A stretch of 64,000 nt of DNA, from positions 37,489,633-37,553,632 of the forward strand of contig NC_057768.1 in assembly GCF_010389155.1 (NCBI RefSeq), read 5' to 3'. The DNA is from Erigeron canadensis. Its lineage: Eukaryota > Streptophyta > Magnoliopsida > Asterales > Asteraceae. The notes below the pieces were generated by a model. It was not told where the DNA came from. It saw only the letters and a list, made by a program, of their open reading frames with translations, and did not search any database. Shown piece after piece: positions 1-12,226 of the stretch; within the stretch, counting starts at the first letter, position 1; every line of letters begins with the position of its first letter. A program made the position numbers and the translations under genes.

Positions 1-147
1 AGTGTTTTTTAGTTTTATTTAGTATCACAAATGATTATATTTTTAAATATTACAACACACGTTTTTTTTCCAGTGAATTAAAGCTAAAACAGTTGGTCCA
101 ATGCATGGAGGTAGTTAACTACGTATAGTATAAAAAGTTATAAGAAT

Positions 148-421
148 TCACGATATCCACAAAATAATTAAATACACAAATAGTAGTGGTTTTGTAGAAT
201 TTGATTTTATGTCTATGATCCACAAACATGTAATCTCCTTCATTGAAGTTATAGCAAAGTTATTGATTTTCCTAATGCCTCCTTCATTAAAGATGGGCTC
301 GAATGGGACAATTTTTGGGTTGTACGTATACGTCTGCTTCCAAAGTAAGACAATTTTAACCCAGATGTTCCAAGATTCCTTGAATGCATCGATGTCAACC
401 ATCCTATCGCACAAAACTTGA
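148..421 (-). pseudogene. RPA70-like OB-fold fragment, frameshifted
   Basis: Read on the minus strand, a stretch beginning M-V-D-I-D-A-F-K-E-S-W-N-I resembles the first OB fold of plant replication protein A large-subunit-like proteins (the IDAFKESWNIWVKIVLLWKQ block followed by a NEGGIRKINNFAI block). After the codons for S-M-K the family pattern continues only in another frame, where G-D-Y-M-F-V-D-H and then K-I-K-F-Y-K-T-T-T appear, so one frameshift has broken the gene. No start region, later OB folds or zinc motif follow, and the sequence runs off into AT-rich DNA. Such RPA-like copies are common in plants and are also carried by Helitrons; given the Helitron-rich window it may be a relic of either. 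Recognition is by motif memory, not by a search. Confidence 0.6.
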
Positions 422-1491
422 TCAGCTATGATATTGTATATAGTGATATGGAAGCAACTATGTAATATTTATTATGCTAATGTGTAGTTGATGTATAATA
501 CTCATACATTATTCATATCACGGTAATGACTGTTTGTCACAATATTTCAATTCCTACAAGCTCATTTAAATGATTCACTATAAACAATAACAACCTTATA
601 GTTCAACCTTAATCATATATTATCAAGTGTTTAGTTATACTTCATAACATAAGGTTAATTTAAACCATACAATACAAAATTAATTATTTGCAAGAAAATC
701 AAATACGAAAAATAAATTATAATGGAAGATGGATCATAATATTACTTGACACAAGTTAAGCAACTGCAAATATAAATGCTAATACTTATTAAAAAATCAA
801 TTATCAAAAAAGTTATAACATGGATCGACATAGCTTTTTGAAACAATCATTATTTGTTAACAAATCAAAAAAAAGTATTTTTTTTTTAATAATATTAATC
901 TATAAGAAGATTTATAAGAAAATCAAAAATAAAATCAAAATAAAATTAAAAGAACGATAGATGATGATGTGAATCAAAAAGGGTATCCAAAATGTTAGAC
1001 TTATTAAAATTGATATGATTAGTATAATATTATTTATTAATATGTATTGTTAGAACATTTTATCCATAGTTGAAGGATTAAAAGAGTATTTTATTATATG
1101 TCGAGTCAATGATGATGTCATCATTTTGATCTAAGGGTGGAGAAATAAGAAAGAAATTTAATAAATGGTCTAGATTACTCCATTTTTGATTTAAGGGTTC
1201 TCTTTTAGTATATATTAAAGATACCTAAACAGTATATGGATAGGTTAAGATATAAACAAATCTTACATCTATTTAGATAGAACTGTTCAACTATTTTTTA
1301 CAAGTTTTGTGTCCTAATATCTTAACAACTAACAATGTAAAAAATAACATTTAACCTTTGCAAGAGATAAGTATCAAACCTCATAACCTCTCTCTTAAAA
1401 ATCAAATTTAAAGAAAATAAGCATTAATATTAATATACCAAATAAGTTAATCTGATGTCAACGTGCACTTTAAAAATTAAATATAAAATTG
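422..1491. other. AT-rich spacer, no gene seen
   Basis: Only short stop-ridden frames and A/T runs. Around 1080-1215 there is a TGATGATGTCATCA-like palindrome of the kind found near the 5' ends of the Helitron-like elements elsewhere in this window, but no complete element could be delimited. Confidence 0.5.
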
Positions 1492-1590
1492 TACTTTTCA
1501 TTATAGTTCAGTGATTACATTTAAAAAACGTTACTAATTGATTACATTTAAAAAACGTTACTAATTGTATTTTCATTATAGTTCAGTGAT
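1492..1590. repeat. Nested short tandem duplication
   Basis: A 27-bp unit beginning ATTACATTTAAAAAACG is present twice in direct contact (1514-1540 and 1541-1567). A flanking segment, TTTTCATTATAGTTCAGTGAT, occurs on both sides (about 1495 and 1570), so a larger duplication encloses the smaller one. It looks like replication slippage or a repair product. Confidence 0.8.
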
Positions 1591-1596
1591 TAAGCA

Positions 1597-2540
1597 TTGG
1601 CGGAACTACATGGGAAGAAAGGCAGCAAGGGCTACGGGTTCGCTAAATTTTTTTAGTACAAATTTATGTAAAGTGATGTATTTTTTAATTGGTGTTACGG
1701 GTAAAATAAATATGGGATACCGGTCAGTGTAACTAATTTTAAACTTTCGAAAGATTTTCTTATCAATATAACTTATAAAGATGTATTTGTGTAAATAAAC
1801 GTGAAATGAATAGGATCAAAAGTGAAAAAACTCATTAAACCCATTAAAAATAGAAAAAACCCTTTTAAAAAAGCTAAAAATCGCAATAATATAAACGTTA
1901 TCGTTACTTTACACCGATACGAGGACAAATACAAATAAAGTCCTCCAGTGAAACAGATTTGAGTCTTGCAAAGGGACAAAGTTTTATCCCAATTAAATGT
2001 CATGTATTCGGACGGTTGGGAGTTTCTCCTCCTACTAGGTATTGAGGATCATGGGACTCTCTAACGCATACCTGATTAAGACAACGTAAGTTAAATCTCT
2101 TATTGTGAGCAAATGATCTACCCATTTAAAGAAAAATAAAAAAAACTTTACTAATTACCTCAAAATCATAATAAAATATATAAAGGGGGCATTAAGTAGT
2201 AAATGTGATATGACAAACGTGTTACACAACAATTAAATTGGTTGAGATCATTTAAATTTGGTTTTTCATTACTTTTTTATTGAATTATGAGGAAAATATT
2301 ATCATAAAATCAAAATTATACAAACACAAATATCGTATTTTATTAAGTTACACTAAACCCATAAAAATTAGCATATACAATAGAAATAACATTCAACTTT
2401 TAATAATAAAAGAAAATATTCAATTAAAATATATATTTTAAATCTAAATGGTCTTGAAAAATATAAATATTAAAGATTAATAATGGACAAGATAGAGAAG
2501 GGGCTTAAAACCCCCTAATATTACTTTGCATCCGTCACTG
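1597..2540. mobile_element. Degraded non-autonomous transposon
   Basis: The left edge reads GCATTGGCGGAACT and the right edge ends near CATCCGTCACTGG, a weak inverted match of the CAGTGGCGGA type seen at many plant elements. The interior 1680-1990 (GGTGTTACGGG...GGATACCGGTCAGTGTAA...) is clearly related to 22800-23120, so this is a dispersed family. No clean target duplication was found. Within it, 2005-2130 matches the repeat-tail family also at 34405-34540 and 36835-36960. Confidence 0.45.
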
Positions 2541-2575
2541 GTTACATCTACATCAACCTACTACTGTGACTCGCC

Positions 2576-2775
2576 ACCAGAGGCGTGCCTAGTAAGGGGG
2601 CAAGGGGGGCTAATGCCCTTTTCAAATTTAGATTTTGTTATGTATTTTTTAATTTTTCATAGATTTTAAGAATTTTACTATAGGTTTTTAACATTTTACC
2701 CCCTTCTAAATTTATATTTCATGAATTTTTTAATTTTGCCCCCTCCGAGATTTTTTTCTGGTACCGCCTCTGCTC
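2576..2775. mobile_element. Short element relic with weak inverted ends
   Basis: Begins AGAGGCGTGCC and ends GGTACCGCCTCTG, an imperfect inverted pair, with CCCC-rich and AAATTT-rich interior. Similar relics lie at 30684-30870 and 41576-42095. No reading frame. Confidence 0.4.
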
Positions 2776-5299
2776 ACCACCAATAGTTGTTGTCATCACC
2801 ACCTGTCGCTAGATCCTCGTTACGGCCATCACCGTCGCATTGTACGGATACCTTGTTAGTTTATAACTTAAAGTGTTGGCTAACAATTTGTTGTTATTAT
2901 TCTTTTTTTTAATGTATTATTGATTGAGTTTTATATTTAATACAGGATAATAGGATATACAAATATGTTATGACATAAAAGCTGCTATCCAATTATTTTT
3001 GTTCTAGTAAACCCTCGTTTTGTCACTACCCACCTGACCACCTAGTTTCCAATATTTTTCTTTATTAGTTTTATGATTTAGATATTCCTTTTAATAACGA
3101 AAATATTTAATTTTTCTAACACAATTAATTATGAAATAGCTTATCTTACAAGGATAAAGGCCAAGTAATTTTTCTTACCAATACTATTAATTAATCATAG
3201 TCACGATTGATAATAGTAGATCATTTTTAGAGAGGCGTGTACGTGATTATGCTTATTATGCGTATGTATTCTAATATAGCTTTTTATTGGTTTTAGAGGA
3301 AGTATGTGTGATAAATATGTATTCTTAATATATGCATATGTACACCACTCGAGAACGACGCCACCATCACCAATCTCCTCTACCACCACAAGTCGTCGTC
3401 GCTATCATACCACGCTACATTGCGCGGTCGCGCAGGTAGTATGATGTATAATATAGATTAGTTCTGTAATATTTAATGCCTACTTGTTCAAATGTTTAGT
3501 GATATGCAAGCTACGTACTACGTAGGGTAGGCATGCTTGTAAATTTGTAACTTTTGTGTAGGTAGTATTCGGTTGACATTTCATCTTGATTTCTTTTCTT
3601 TTTGCTTTTAAATCTCTTTTATTGTTAACTAGGAAGTTCCATGCATGTTCCGCGATGTGTGGCCTCAATTGTCGTATTGATACAGTTTTTGTGATGATAT
3701 TACACTTGTATTAATCTACAATTGCCTAACTAAAATTACTTTATTATGGATATATATTTACTGAAATAAAAAATTTGAATTGGCGTCCAAATTTGATGTT
3801 TAAAATAAAGAAATCCAAATTTTATGTTATTGTCCAAAATGTGAGAACAAAAATTTTGATGTTTATAATGAAAAAATTCAAACTTTGTTGTAAAAATGAA
3901 ATGTTTTGAAAGTCTACTATATTCCTATCCATTTGTCTTAATATATATATATATATATATATATACTTCATATTAAAGCAAACTACCTTTCTCACATTCA
4001 ACTCTTTACCTTTAAATTATCTAAATTACTATCTACATTTAAACTACCTCCACACATCTAATCATTCAAGTTCCGAAATTACCCTTAAAAAAACATACAC
4101 TAAACATACCCACACCCACTGAATCTACTCACACGACATGTATCAACTCTTGTCAATTTTCTCACTGTGCCTCCCGAATTCATCTACATCACCACGACAT
4201 GTATCAACTCTTGATGAGATATTTACTTGAACTTATAAGACAGAACTTACACAGCCTAATGAATATAATTAACTAAATGCCATGTTCCCTTTTTGTTCAT
4301 GCCTTTATTTTCGTTATAAATGATGAAGGGGTTATAAGATTATATCATTATTTTCCCATATTTTTTACTATTATTCTTAGCTACCTTTTTGCACCGATTG
4401 CAAGTATATGTAAGAAACCAGTTTGTAATATACTTTTTCCTTCTCTAATCAAATGCAATTTCAAGTGTTTATTCCTAATGTTGGTTTATTAAAAGTTACT
4501 TCACGTGGTCAAAAAAAAAAAAGAGAGATACTTCAAGAACATTTTTCACTTTCTTGGTGGTTGGCTTGCACATTTGATTGCTACTATGTAAGTGTTTTCT
4601 TTTTAATCTATACACTCTTATGTTTGTACAGAAATATTTATAGATGTTATACGACCAACATCTATCCGCATTTGAAAAGGACTTGGAGGCCAAAGAGTCA
4701 GTGTTTAAGATGAAAGGAGTTTTGTTTGACGAGGTTTTTTAGCTTTTTAATTATCCGGAGAATTAGAAGCTTTCATATCATAAATTGTCTTGGCTTTATA
4801 GATAAGAATTGTTAATAATTGTATAATGTTCTTTTTATCAATTACTCGTATAATTTTTTGATATCAATGTTTTAATGATCGAGTTAAATGGTGTAATTCT
4901 ATCTCAAGGAGGATACTTTGATACGCAATTTGGTTGATTCATCTTTTTACTTGCTTATACTTGATTTTGATAAGATAAAATTGCGAGTAAATTATCGTCG
5001 TCATTCGTTGTGCGGGTTTAAAATAAACGTGTTGTAATTTGTTATGTCGCCGCAACGCGCAAACACCCTTTTAGTAGAAGATAACGAGGGTTAGCCTTCT
5101 GCATTTTTAAAAAAGACCAAGCTAAGGTTTAAATCTTAATATAGATATTTGGGATAGTTTTAACGTTAGAATAGTTTTGGTATAGTATTTAACAATTCAA
5201 AATTAAAAAGAAATCGATTTTACCATTGGGTAGCCTCTAAGATTGTCTTTTTCGAGGGTTTAATTGAGGAATTTTTCACTGAAAAGGCTCTCTAACATA
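2776..5299. other. Spacer with Helitron-like CCACC tracts and an AT microsatellite
   Basis: 2785-2864 and 3358-3440 are CCACCR-rich and end in GCATTG(T/C)RCGG-like words that resemble the 3' ends of the small Helitron family at 26.5 kb. A simple AT repeat spans about 3942-3965. Short frames at 4277-4713 show no family motif, and I do not call them genes. Confidence 0.45.
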
Positions 5300-5558
5300 T
5301 GCTCTCTCTGTCCATATTAGATGTCCTATTTTGACTTTATGAGTCTTTTTTTCCGGCTTTAACCGTAGATATTTTTGTTTATGTTATATAACACTAGATC
5401 TAACATATATGAATTGATTGAGTTTTAAATTAATGTACTTTTCATTGATATAACTTTCATCAACTAATATATATTATAAACAAAGATATTTACAGTCAAA
5501 GTCGGAAGAAAAAGACTTGACCAGTCAAAATAAGACAATTAAAATAAGATGAAAAGAG
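5300..5558. mobile_element. Stowaway-like MITE
   Basis: The left end (GCTCTCTCTGTCC...ATGTCCTATTTTGAC) pairs over roughly 70 bp with the right end (GTCAAAATAAGACAATT...AAAAGAGTA), with TA at both outer edges. Size (about 260 bp), TA target site and the CTCCxTCYGTCC-type terminus fit Tc1/mariner Stowaway elements. No coding capacity. Confidence 0.65.
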
Positions 5559-6949
5559 TAATTAATTAAGATGATGAACTTTTTAATTCCTCAACAATTC
5601 CTACTAGAAAAAGAACTAAAATGCGTGGAGAACATGCATGTTGTACAATTATTTAGAAATTTATAAGTTTTATTTTAATTTTAATATTTGGTGTATTAGT
5701 TGCACCTTATGTTTGTGCCTTAAACACATATGATGAGGATGCCTTCAACTTCTTTCAACTTACCGGTCAAAGTTAGAAAATGCTCTATCTTTAGATTAAA
5801 GTTAAAAGTTAATTAAGATTCAAACTGATTTTTAAATCCTGAATTGAGAATTTCTCAATTTGATTTAAGTTTCTCAATTTGATTTAGGAAAACTTAAGAG
5901 AATCCTTACCGAAGATATTAGATAATTTGTGTATCTTTCTATTTCAAATCTATGTTCATTTGTTGTTACCATGATGTTAGCAACGAACACCAACTTATAA
6001 ATTTTATTATATTTTGCGACATATCATAAAAATTGTTTCAGTTAAATGTGAATTATGTAAATTGATCTAAATCGTCAAATGTATGTAAGATATAACATCA
6101 TCAAGTCAAAGTATTTGAAGGAATGGCAATTAATTAGTTGATGAAATCGAGATGTGGAACCTCTAAAAGTTTTAAGGAATGAAGCGTACCATAATAGAGT
6201 GTGTTGTTTCTCAAATCTCCATGCTATGTAATGTAACCTTTTATGTGTTGTTAACCGGAGATCGTGGCTTATTACAACCCAAGAGATCTTTTGTTTGTTT
6301 GGAATGGCCAGGATCCAAGAGTTATTATATTGGATACAAAAGATTTGTTAGCATATGGTCAAATCTATATATATTTGGGCGATATTAAAATATGACCATT
6401 ATCTATCTCAGCCGCTAGATCCAATAGAATGGGCCTTAGATTTGTAGTAATTACATTTGTTTTAAATTATCGATCAAATTGGTAGAATATGGGTGAAAAT
6501 TATTTTGATGATTTTCTCCAAATATAAGTTTCAGGTCAACGTCTTGATGATTGACACATAGCTAATTATAATTGCTCGTATTTTAAGTGTCATAACCTTC
6601 TTCTTCTTGTTTTTTTTTTTATTATCGTTTTTTAGTCATTATCATATGCTAAAATCACTCATACTCGGCTCGTGTAATTAATTACTCGTACTGTATAAGT
6701 GAAATTAATATACTCGTAATCTATATACGAAAAAGGAGAAAAAGAAAAAAGAAAAGGCAGAGTAGTACTCGAATATATCCAAATTGCTAACTGCCTGTGT
6801 GAAGACTGTTGGTAAATGGTAATGCTTTCATCAGGTCAAATAGTCAACTTTTTGACCAACCACAGTGCCAGTTTAAACACTGCAACTACTTTGCAATGGT
6901 ATGCCCCTACCCTCTTATCTGCCCTTATTTACTTTACTCACGTGGATTA
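5559..6949. other. AT-rich spacer, no gene seen
   Basis: Duplicated short words (TTTCTCAATTTGATTTA near 5850-5888) and A/T runs. No frame with recognisable protein similarity. Confidence 0.5.
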
Positions 6950-7165
6950 ATTTCGCCCCCCATATCACCACCACTATTTTTTGGTATCTCGACCACTACT
7001 ACTTTTTGCAACGAGGGTTACTGCAAAAAGTGAAAAAAGTGCGGACCCCCATGTCTATAATGGTAAATATGGCAGAATAAAAACGGACCCCCTGTCAGGG
7101 TCGCTGCAAAAAGCCTGATCGGGTTACCAAAAAAATGGTCGGGTTACCAGACGCCATTAATTTTG
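6950..7165 (+). repeat. Dispersed repeat, copy A
   Basis: About 215 bp from CGCCCCCCATATCACC to CGGGTTACCAGACGCC. The same sequence is present in reverse orientation at 31600-31806, including the words GCAGCGACCCTCGCTG and ATGTCTATAATGGTAAATATGGCAGA. It contains internal inverted words (GCAACGAGGGTTACTGC, GGGTCGCTGCAAAAAG). Non-coding; a MITE-sized element of unknown class. Confidence 0.7.
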
Positions 7166-8285
7166 GTCTCGATCAAGTGCATGTACCACAAATATATTTA
7201 TTCACACAAAAGACCCATCCAATTGATTGAGTGATGAAATTAAACCATACAATGATGAATACATTATTACGTATTCAATTTCAAGAAGAATAGATTTTTT
7301 TTTACACTAAACAAGCTATTGGTAATATTATCACAAGCGAATCATGATGATAAGATACATATATATACACTTAATCAAGGTCTTTGGTTTTTGTGGCTTG
7401 ACTCTTGAGATACATACAGATATAGTAACTTAAATATATGTGAAAGACTCAAATGTGTTGAATTTATAACTCTTAGCATGCAGCAACATTAATTCTTAGA
7501 AACTCGGCAATTAATTGGCGTCGTTCACTTCTTTATATTGGCATCACCTACGATAATCGATCCGTTAAACATGTATGTATAGTAGCATTGGATTCTAGAG
7601 CCCATTTGAGTGTTCGATCAATAATTCGCATAAATCTAGAAAGAATGCTGCAAATAAATACAAAACATTATTATTGTCGCATCTAGCTAGCTAGCTACAA
7701 TAAAAAAATGGAGTATTAAGAAAAACTAATTAATTATATATGTGAGGATCTTACTAAGCACATGTACTGAATCGATTTTGCAGTGCTTTTGGCGGTTATT
7801 ACCCTTGCAACAATGGTTACATGCAGTTCGCCGGAACCTCAAAGATTGGAAGCGGGTAATCGAATTTGGAGCATTAATTTATAACCAAACGCATATCGAT
7901 CGATTTTAAGTAAAACAATGTTCGTTCATGCAAGTGCGATCTCATAACTTTCCCAAAAAAAAAAAAAAAAAAGTAGAAATTAATAATTATCATCACATAA
8001 TACACAAGAATTTCTTACATTGGGAATTTGGGTTTACCTTCTACTAGCATTATACTCGTGCGATGCAACGGAACCTTCGAAGAAAATGGTTGTACGTTAA
8101 ATGTGGTGATACCTTCCCATTTTTCATAATGAATAACCCATAGGTGATATATATCTATATTTCATAATGAAGCAAACCCATTTTCCCCAGTGAGCAGCAA
8201 TCCATCGAGAGAGGGGTGAAGGAACATATGTTTTGTGAATAAGTTAAATTTAAATGGTAAGGTGGATATTTTAAAGGGTGTGTGA
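7166..8285. other. AT-rich spacer, no gene seen
   Basis: Contains a short CTAGCTAGCTAG run (about 7683-7695) and a poly-A run near 7957. No gene or delimited element recognised. Confidence 0.5.
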
Positions 8286-8574
8286 TGCAGAAAGAAGCGC
8301 AATCAAATTGTTCAATGTTAAAAGGTTAAATCAAAGACCGAAATCATTGACAAAACGTCAATTATCTTATAACTCAATAATAATTAACTAAATTTTATAA
8401 TAACTAGAACCCTTATTTATACTGATCCTAACACATTATAAAATAGGAAACAATTTAATGCATAATTGAAAAATATAACTTACAAAATTAAAAGATAACA
8501 AATAATATAAAAAGATTACTCATTAATTAATATAGAAGATATTGTGGGTTGGGTCGGGTCACGGGTCCTCTGCA
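8286..8574 (-). repeat. 3' LTR of the small retrotransposon
   Basis: Direct copy of 9536-9824. Minus-strand ends are TGCAGAGG and TTTCTGCA. The last cargo reading frame runs 16 nt into this LTR before its stop. Confidence 0.85.
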
Positions 8575-9510
8575 CCATTCTCTTCCTCTTTGAAAAAGAC
8601 TCGTCCTCGAGTCTTGATAGCTTCCAAAAATCCATCACCTGGATCAAACACATAGATGAAACTTCGAATTTGGCCGTCAAGCTTCCACTGACCCTTATTC
8701 TTTAAACCAGATTGACCAACATAAACGGGTCTAAAAATATACTCAAAGTAAACTCCATCATAATTCTCCTTCATGATATGACTCATAATAATGGAAAAAC
8801 ACATGTACTTTCCTTATGCATGTGATGCATATAACAATTTTTATCTTCCACAATTTCTTTATTGTTATACGATATACAGTCTTTCATATGAAATTTTTTT
8901 CCAAAACCATTCATCTTGTTAACATCAGCCAATAGAATATTTAATTCACTTTTAAAATTAGTTCTAACCCTTTTTAATGTATCGTTATTCCATTGTCATT
9001 GATCTCGTTTCTATGCAGATCACTAGAAATAAATATTCCAAGATTTGAACATTGAGGTACCTTAACAATTGATCCTACTTCCATGGTGACAAGATTTTTT
9101 TCCATGTCATTTTTTATACTTCCATCTTCATTTTTTGGATCCGCTACTTTCTTCGGCTTCTTGTCCAAAACTTCATCTTTAATGATTGAACTCTCTGTTG
9201 CCCAAGAATACGATTATTCATCCTCATATTCTTCAAACACAGGAAGTTTTTGATAAAGTGTGTTACAATTCTCAAGATATTTCTCCTTCCTATAGTTCTC
9301 ATCCCAGATGAAAAACTCTGAGTCGGTTTTTTGAAACTTGTAACTATCCACGTCATCAGGATGCTCCTCTTTCTCAATTATCCTATCCCAGATGACATCC
9401 TTTACGTCAGTTTCCTGGATCTGGCGATCTTGTGAATTGAACACAATTTCATCGCTGTCTTTATCGGCAATTCGGAGAGTAAAAAGGTAGTTCTCATCAT
9501 GTAGAGCCAT
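8559..9510 (-). pseudogene. Decayed internal reading frame of the LTR element
   Basis: The first ATG after the primer site opens a 98-codon frame (9510-9214) that is very acidic (D/E-rich, motif VIWDRIIEKEEHPDDVD) and is followed by a stop. Protein-like sequence then continues in other frames: a Lys-rich segment at about 9168-8974 (DKKPKKVADPKNEDGS) and a final segment to 8559 ending KTRGRVFFKEEENGAEDP. The pieces look like one ancestral frame of roughly 300 codons broken by stops and frameshifts. No CCHC knuckle, protease or pol motif is present. I do not recognise the family; it could be a divergent gag-like protein or captured host sequence. Confidence 0.5.
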
Positions 9511-9535
9511 TTGAATTGAGCTCAAATACCAACTA

Positions 9536-9824
9536 TGCAGAAAGAAGCACAATCAAATGGCTCGGTGTTAAAAGATAAAATTAAAGACCGAAATCATTGA
9601 TAAAACGTCAATTCTCTTATAACTCAATAATAATCAACCAAAATTTACAATAACTAGAACCCCCTATTTATACTAATCCTAACACATTATAAAATAGGAA
9701 ACAATTTAATGCATAATTAAAAAATATAACTTACAAAATTAAAAGATAACAAATAATATTATAAAAAGATTACTTATTAAAATAAAAGATACTGTCGGTT
9801 GGGTCGGGTCACGGGTCCTCTGCG
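9536..9824 (-). repeat. 5' LTR of the small retrotransposon
   Basis: Direct copy of 8286-8574, differing by scattered substitutions and small gaps. Transcription of the element would start here and run leftward. The terminal TG is altered to CG. Confidence 0.85.
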
Positions 9825-9922
9825 TTAGTGTGTTATAAAGATAGTAATATAAGTAAGGTATTTTAGACTTATCAAGTTTTTATATAAGCCAAGTTGGAAA
9901 ATGAGTTTCCTTTATAATGGAA

Positions 9923-10220
9923 CTAGAAGTGTAGCCGCACAATGCGGCGGCGGCGGTCAATGGTAGCAGTGGCGACAACGGGTGGCGCCGGTGGTGGTGG
10001 TAGCGATGGGGCAAATATGTGTTATTAATGTAAAAGTAATTGATTTAATGAGGTGATGTAGTTATTTTAGAAGTTGAGAGATGTACGTTATAATTTCATT
10101 AAGGGTAGTATATATAAGTGTGTTTTAGCGGTATTTTAGTCTAATTAAGTATGTAATATATGGAAGATGTAAAAGGAGTAGGGGTAATATAGTCTTTTTA
10201 AGTTCTTAATTACTTAAAGA
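9923..10220 (-). mobile_element. Small Helitron-like element (family 1)
   Basis: On the minus strand it begins TCTTTAAG and ends CTAG followed by T. Seven bases before CTAG is a perfect hairpin, GCCGCA-CAA-TGCGGC (934-948 of the 9.9-kb line), as expected for a Helitron 3' end. The interior near the 3' end is GCC/ACC-repeat rich. No coding capacity. It touches the next element directly at 10221. Confidence 0.7.
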
Positions 10221-10526
10221 CTAGCTTATTAACCCGCGTATTACGCGGGCAATTCAAAGATAAATTTATCTTGATATATTAAAAAATGTTTGTATATGTC
10301 ATGTTCATGTAATCTGATAGTAAAGAAAATATATGAATAATTATTTACATTTAAAAGTGAAGATATTTTATATTGGAGGAATGAAAATCAAAATGTGATT
10401 AAATATGATGTCACAAATTAACCAAATAAAAACAAATAACTAATAAGTAATTATCTAATAATGCCAAGTAGATTATTCTTTAATGATAATGATGTCATCA
10501 CAATCTTCTTTTATTTATATAAGAGA
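10221..10526 (-). mobile_element. Small Helitron-like element (family 2), copy 1
   Basis: Minus-strand 5' end TCTCTTATATAAATAAA preceded by A; 3' end CTAG followed by T. An imperfection-free hairpin CCCGCG-TATTA-CGCGGG (10233-10249) lies 8 nt from CTAG. Insertion between A and T, the TC start, the hairpin and the CTRR end all match Helitrons. 306 bp, non-coding. Confidence 0.8.
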
Positions 10527-10715
10527 TGTTAGTTATGTTATGTTATTGTTAACGTTAGTTTTAGTTTAATAATTCAGGATTATGCCGGGTTCAACTTGGG
10601 CTTAATAATAGAAGTTTTTTAATGTTAAGTTACGTCGATTTCTAAGAACTATGAGATAGTTCAACCATACATCATACTCTCGGAATAGTATACCTCATAT
10701 TTTGAATATTTATAA

Positions 10716-11319
10716 TTAGCTTATTAATCTGGATAATATGCGGATAAATTAAAAATATATTATGATTAAACTATTTAGATGATAAAAATTTATAATGCCA
10801 TGTATAAAATATTAGAGTTTTCAAAAGAAATTAATAACTTATTTTTTATAGAAAAATATATCATAAATAACAAAAATAAAAATGAATAAACTTAAAGAAG
10901 GAATGTTCTTATAATATCATAAGTAAATTAAAGAAAAATCTAAACGTTAAAAAGAACTTTGGGATGACAGTAAGCTATTTTTATAAAATGATGATGTTAT
11001 AACAATTGTATTTTATTTAATATACCCTAGCTGATTTATAATATTAAGACGATAAAATGGTGATATTATTATTGCAAATTGACATATAGTTGTTTAAAAA
11101 AAACATATTAGATAATTATATTTTAATTTACATTTAACTCAAGCATAAAAAGAAATTTTGTAAATCAATTAAAAATTGATTTAAAATTTAAATAGGATGA
11201 TGTCATAAATCAATAAAATAAAAAAGAAATAATTGATATAAATAAATGTAATAATGACAAGTAAGCATTATTTAAAAGTTAATGATGTCATATGAATCTT
11301 GTTTTATTTATATAAGAGA
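10716..11319 (-). mobile_element. Small Helitron-like element (family 2), copy 2
   Basis: The minus-strand 5' end again reads TCTCTTATATAAATAAA, preceded by A; the 3' end is CTAA followed by T, with a decayed version of the copy-1 hairpin (ATCTGGATAATATGCGGAT). About twice the length of copy 1, AT-rich inside, with TGATGTCAT-type words near the 5' end shared with the other copies. Confidence 0.65.
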
Positions 11320-12226
11320 TGTAGAGTCTAGCTTGCATTATATGGGTTTATAGATATAGATAGATTATATTATATACTTAATTTATATAATTAAGTAGGA
11401 TTGTTAGCTAATCTCTGATAAATTAATGAGAATTTTTTCAATTTCATTTACATGACCCGAATCCAAAAACATTCTCCCAAGTTTCTTCACTTTTTGAACT
11501 ACCACACATTATATTAACTTTCAGCTTATGGCCAAAAAATTAGCTCTAATATAGTAATATACAACTATCACACCACCCGGTTATTTACAACCTAATAAGA
11601 AGTGTTTATCAGCCATCATATTTGAAGTTTGTAAAAAGTCTCAGTTAGTAACTCTGGTAACGGTTCTTGTGCTTATTTGCTTTGATTTCATGGGTTGAAT
11701 AAATTAACACGTATCATGAAGAAAAACGTTTATTGGCTAAAACAACTTATCATGGATATATCGCCAAATTGAAAGGAAAGTAAGGAATTTTGACAACTCC
11801 TTATTTGCTTAAATTTCATTTCGCTAAACCAATTTTCACTTGGATCACAAGAATTAATTAACAACAATCTTGGATTCCGCAAAATTGCCTCTTCATGAAC
11901 TAAATTCTATAACTTCAAAGAAAAACCAGTTATTTCCGGAAAAAAACGTGTCTCTCTTGCCCAACGAACATTACAAAACCTTGAAGTCTCAAGTACTCCA
12001 AATATAAATCCAGCTATTGATTGATAACCACTTTTTATGTTTATTTTTGTTTGAAGTTCATTTTTTGAAAGTTAATCACAAGGGTCAGTAAAACCAATCC
12101 AACACAAAAACTTAACATCAAAAGGAAAGCAATCTTCCAATGAGTTTTGATCGTTCAGGTTTAAACTCAACTATGGGTTAGTTTGACCGTATCAGCGGCC
12201 ATATATATCTATATATATATATAAAA
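11320..12226. other. AT-rich spacer, no gene seen
   Basis: A CTAG word at 11328-11331 followed by GCTTGCATTATATGGG may be the decayed 3' end of a further Helitron-like copy. Otherwise nothing is recognised. Confidence 0.45.

Larger units (their letters stand above)
8286..9824 (-). mobile_element. Small non-autonomous LTR retrotransposon
   Basis: Two 289-bp direct repeats (8286-8574 and 9536-9824) flank 961 bp. On the minus strand the LTR starts TGCAGAGGACCCG and ends TTTCTGCA (the outermost TG of the 5' copy is now CG). Just inside the 5' LTR, four bases in, is TGGTATTTGAGC (9520-9531), close to the usual tRNA-Met primer-binding word TGGTATCAGAGC. Just before the 3' LTR is a purine run (about 8575-8591). 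The interior has no protease, reverse transcriptase or integrase, so it depends on another element. A 5-bp target duplication is not evident: the flanks TGTGA and TTAGT differ. LTRs are visibly about 90% identical, so the insertion is not recent. Confidence 0.85.

Noticed and set aside
4277..4713. Two overlapping plus-strand frames of 71 and 86 codons
   Set aside because: No domain, no homologous copy elsewhere in the window, overlap in different frames.
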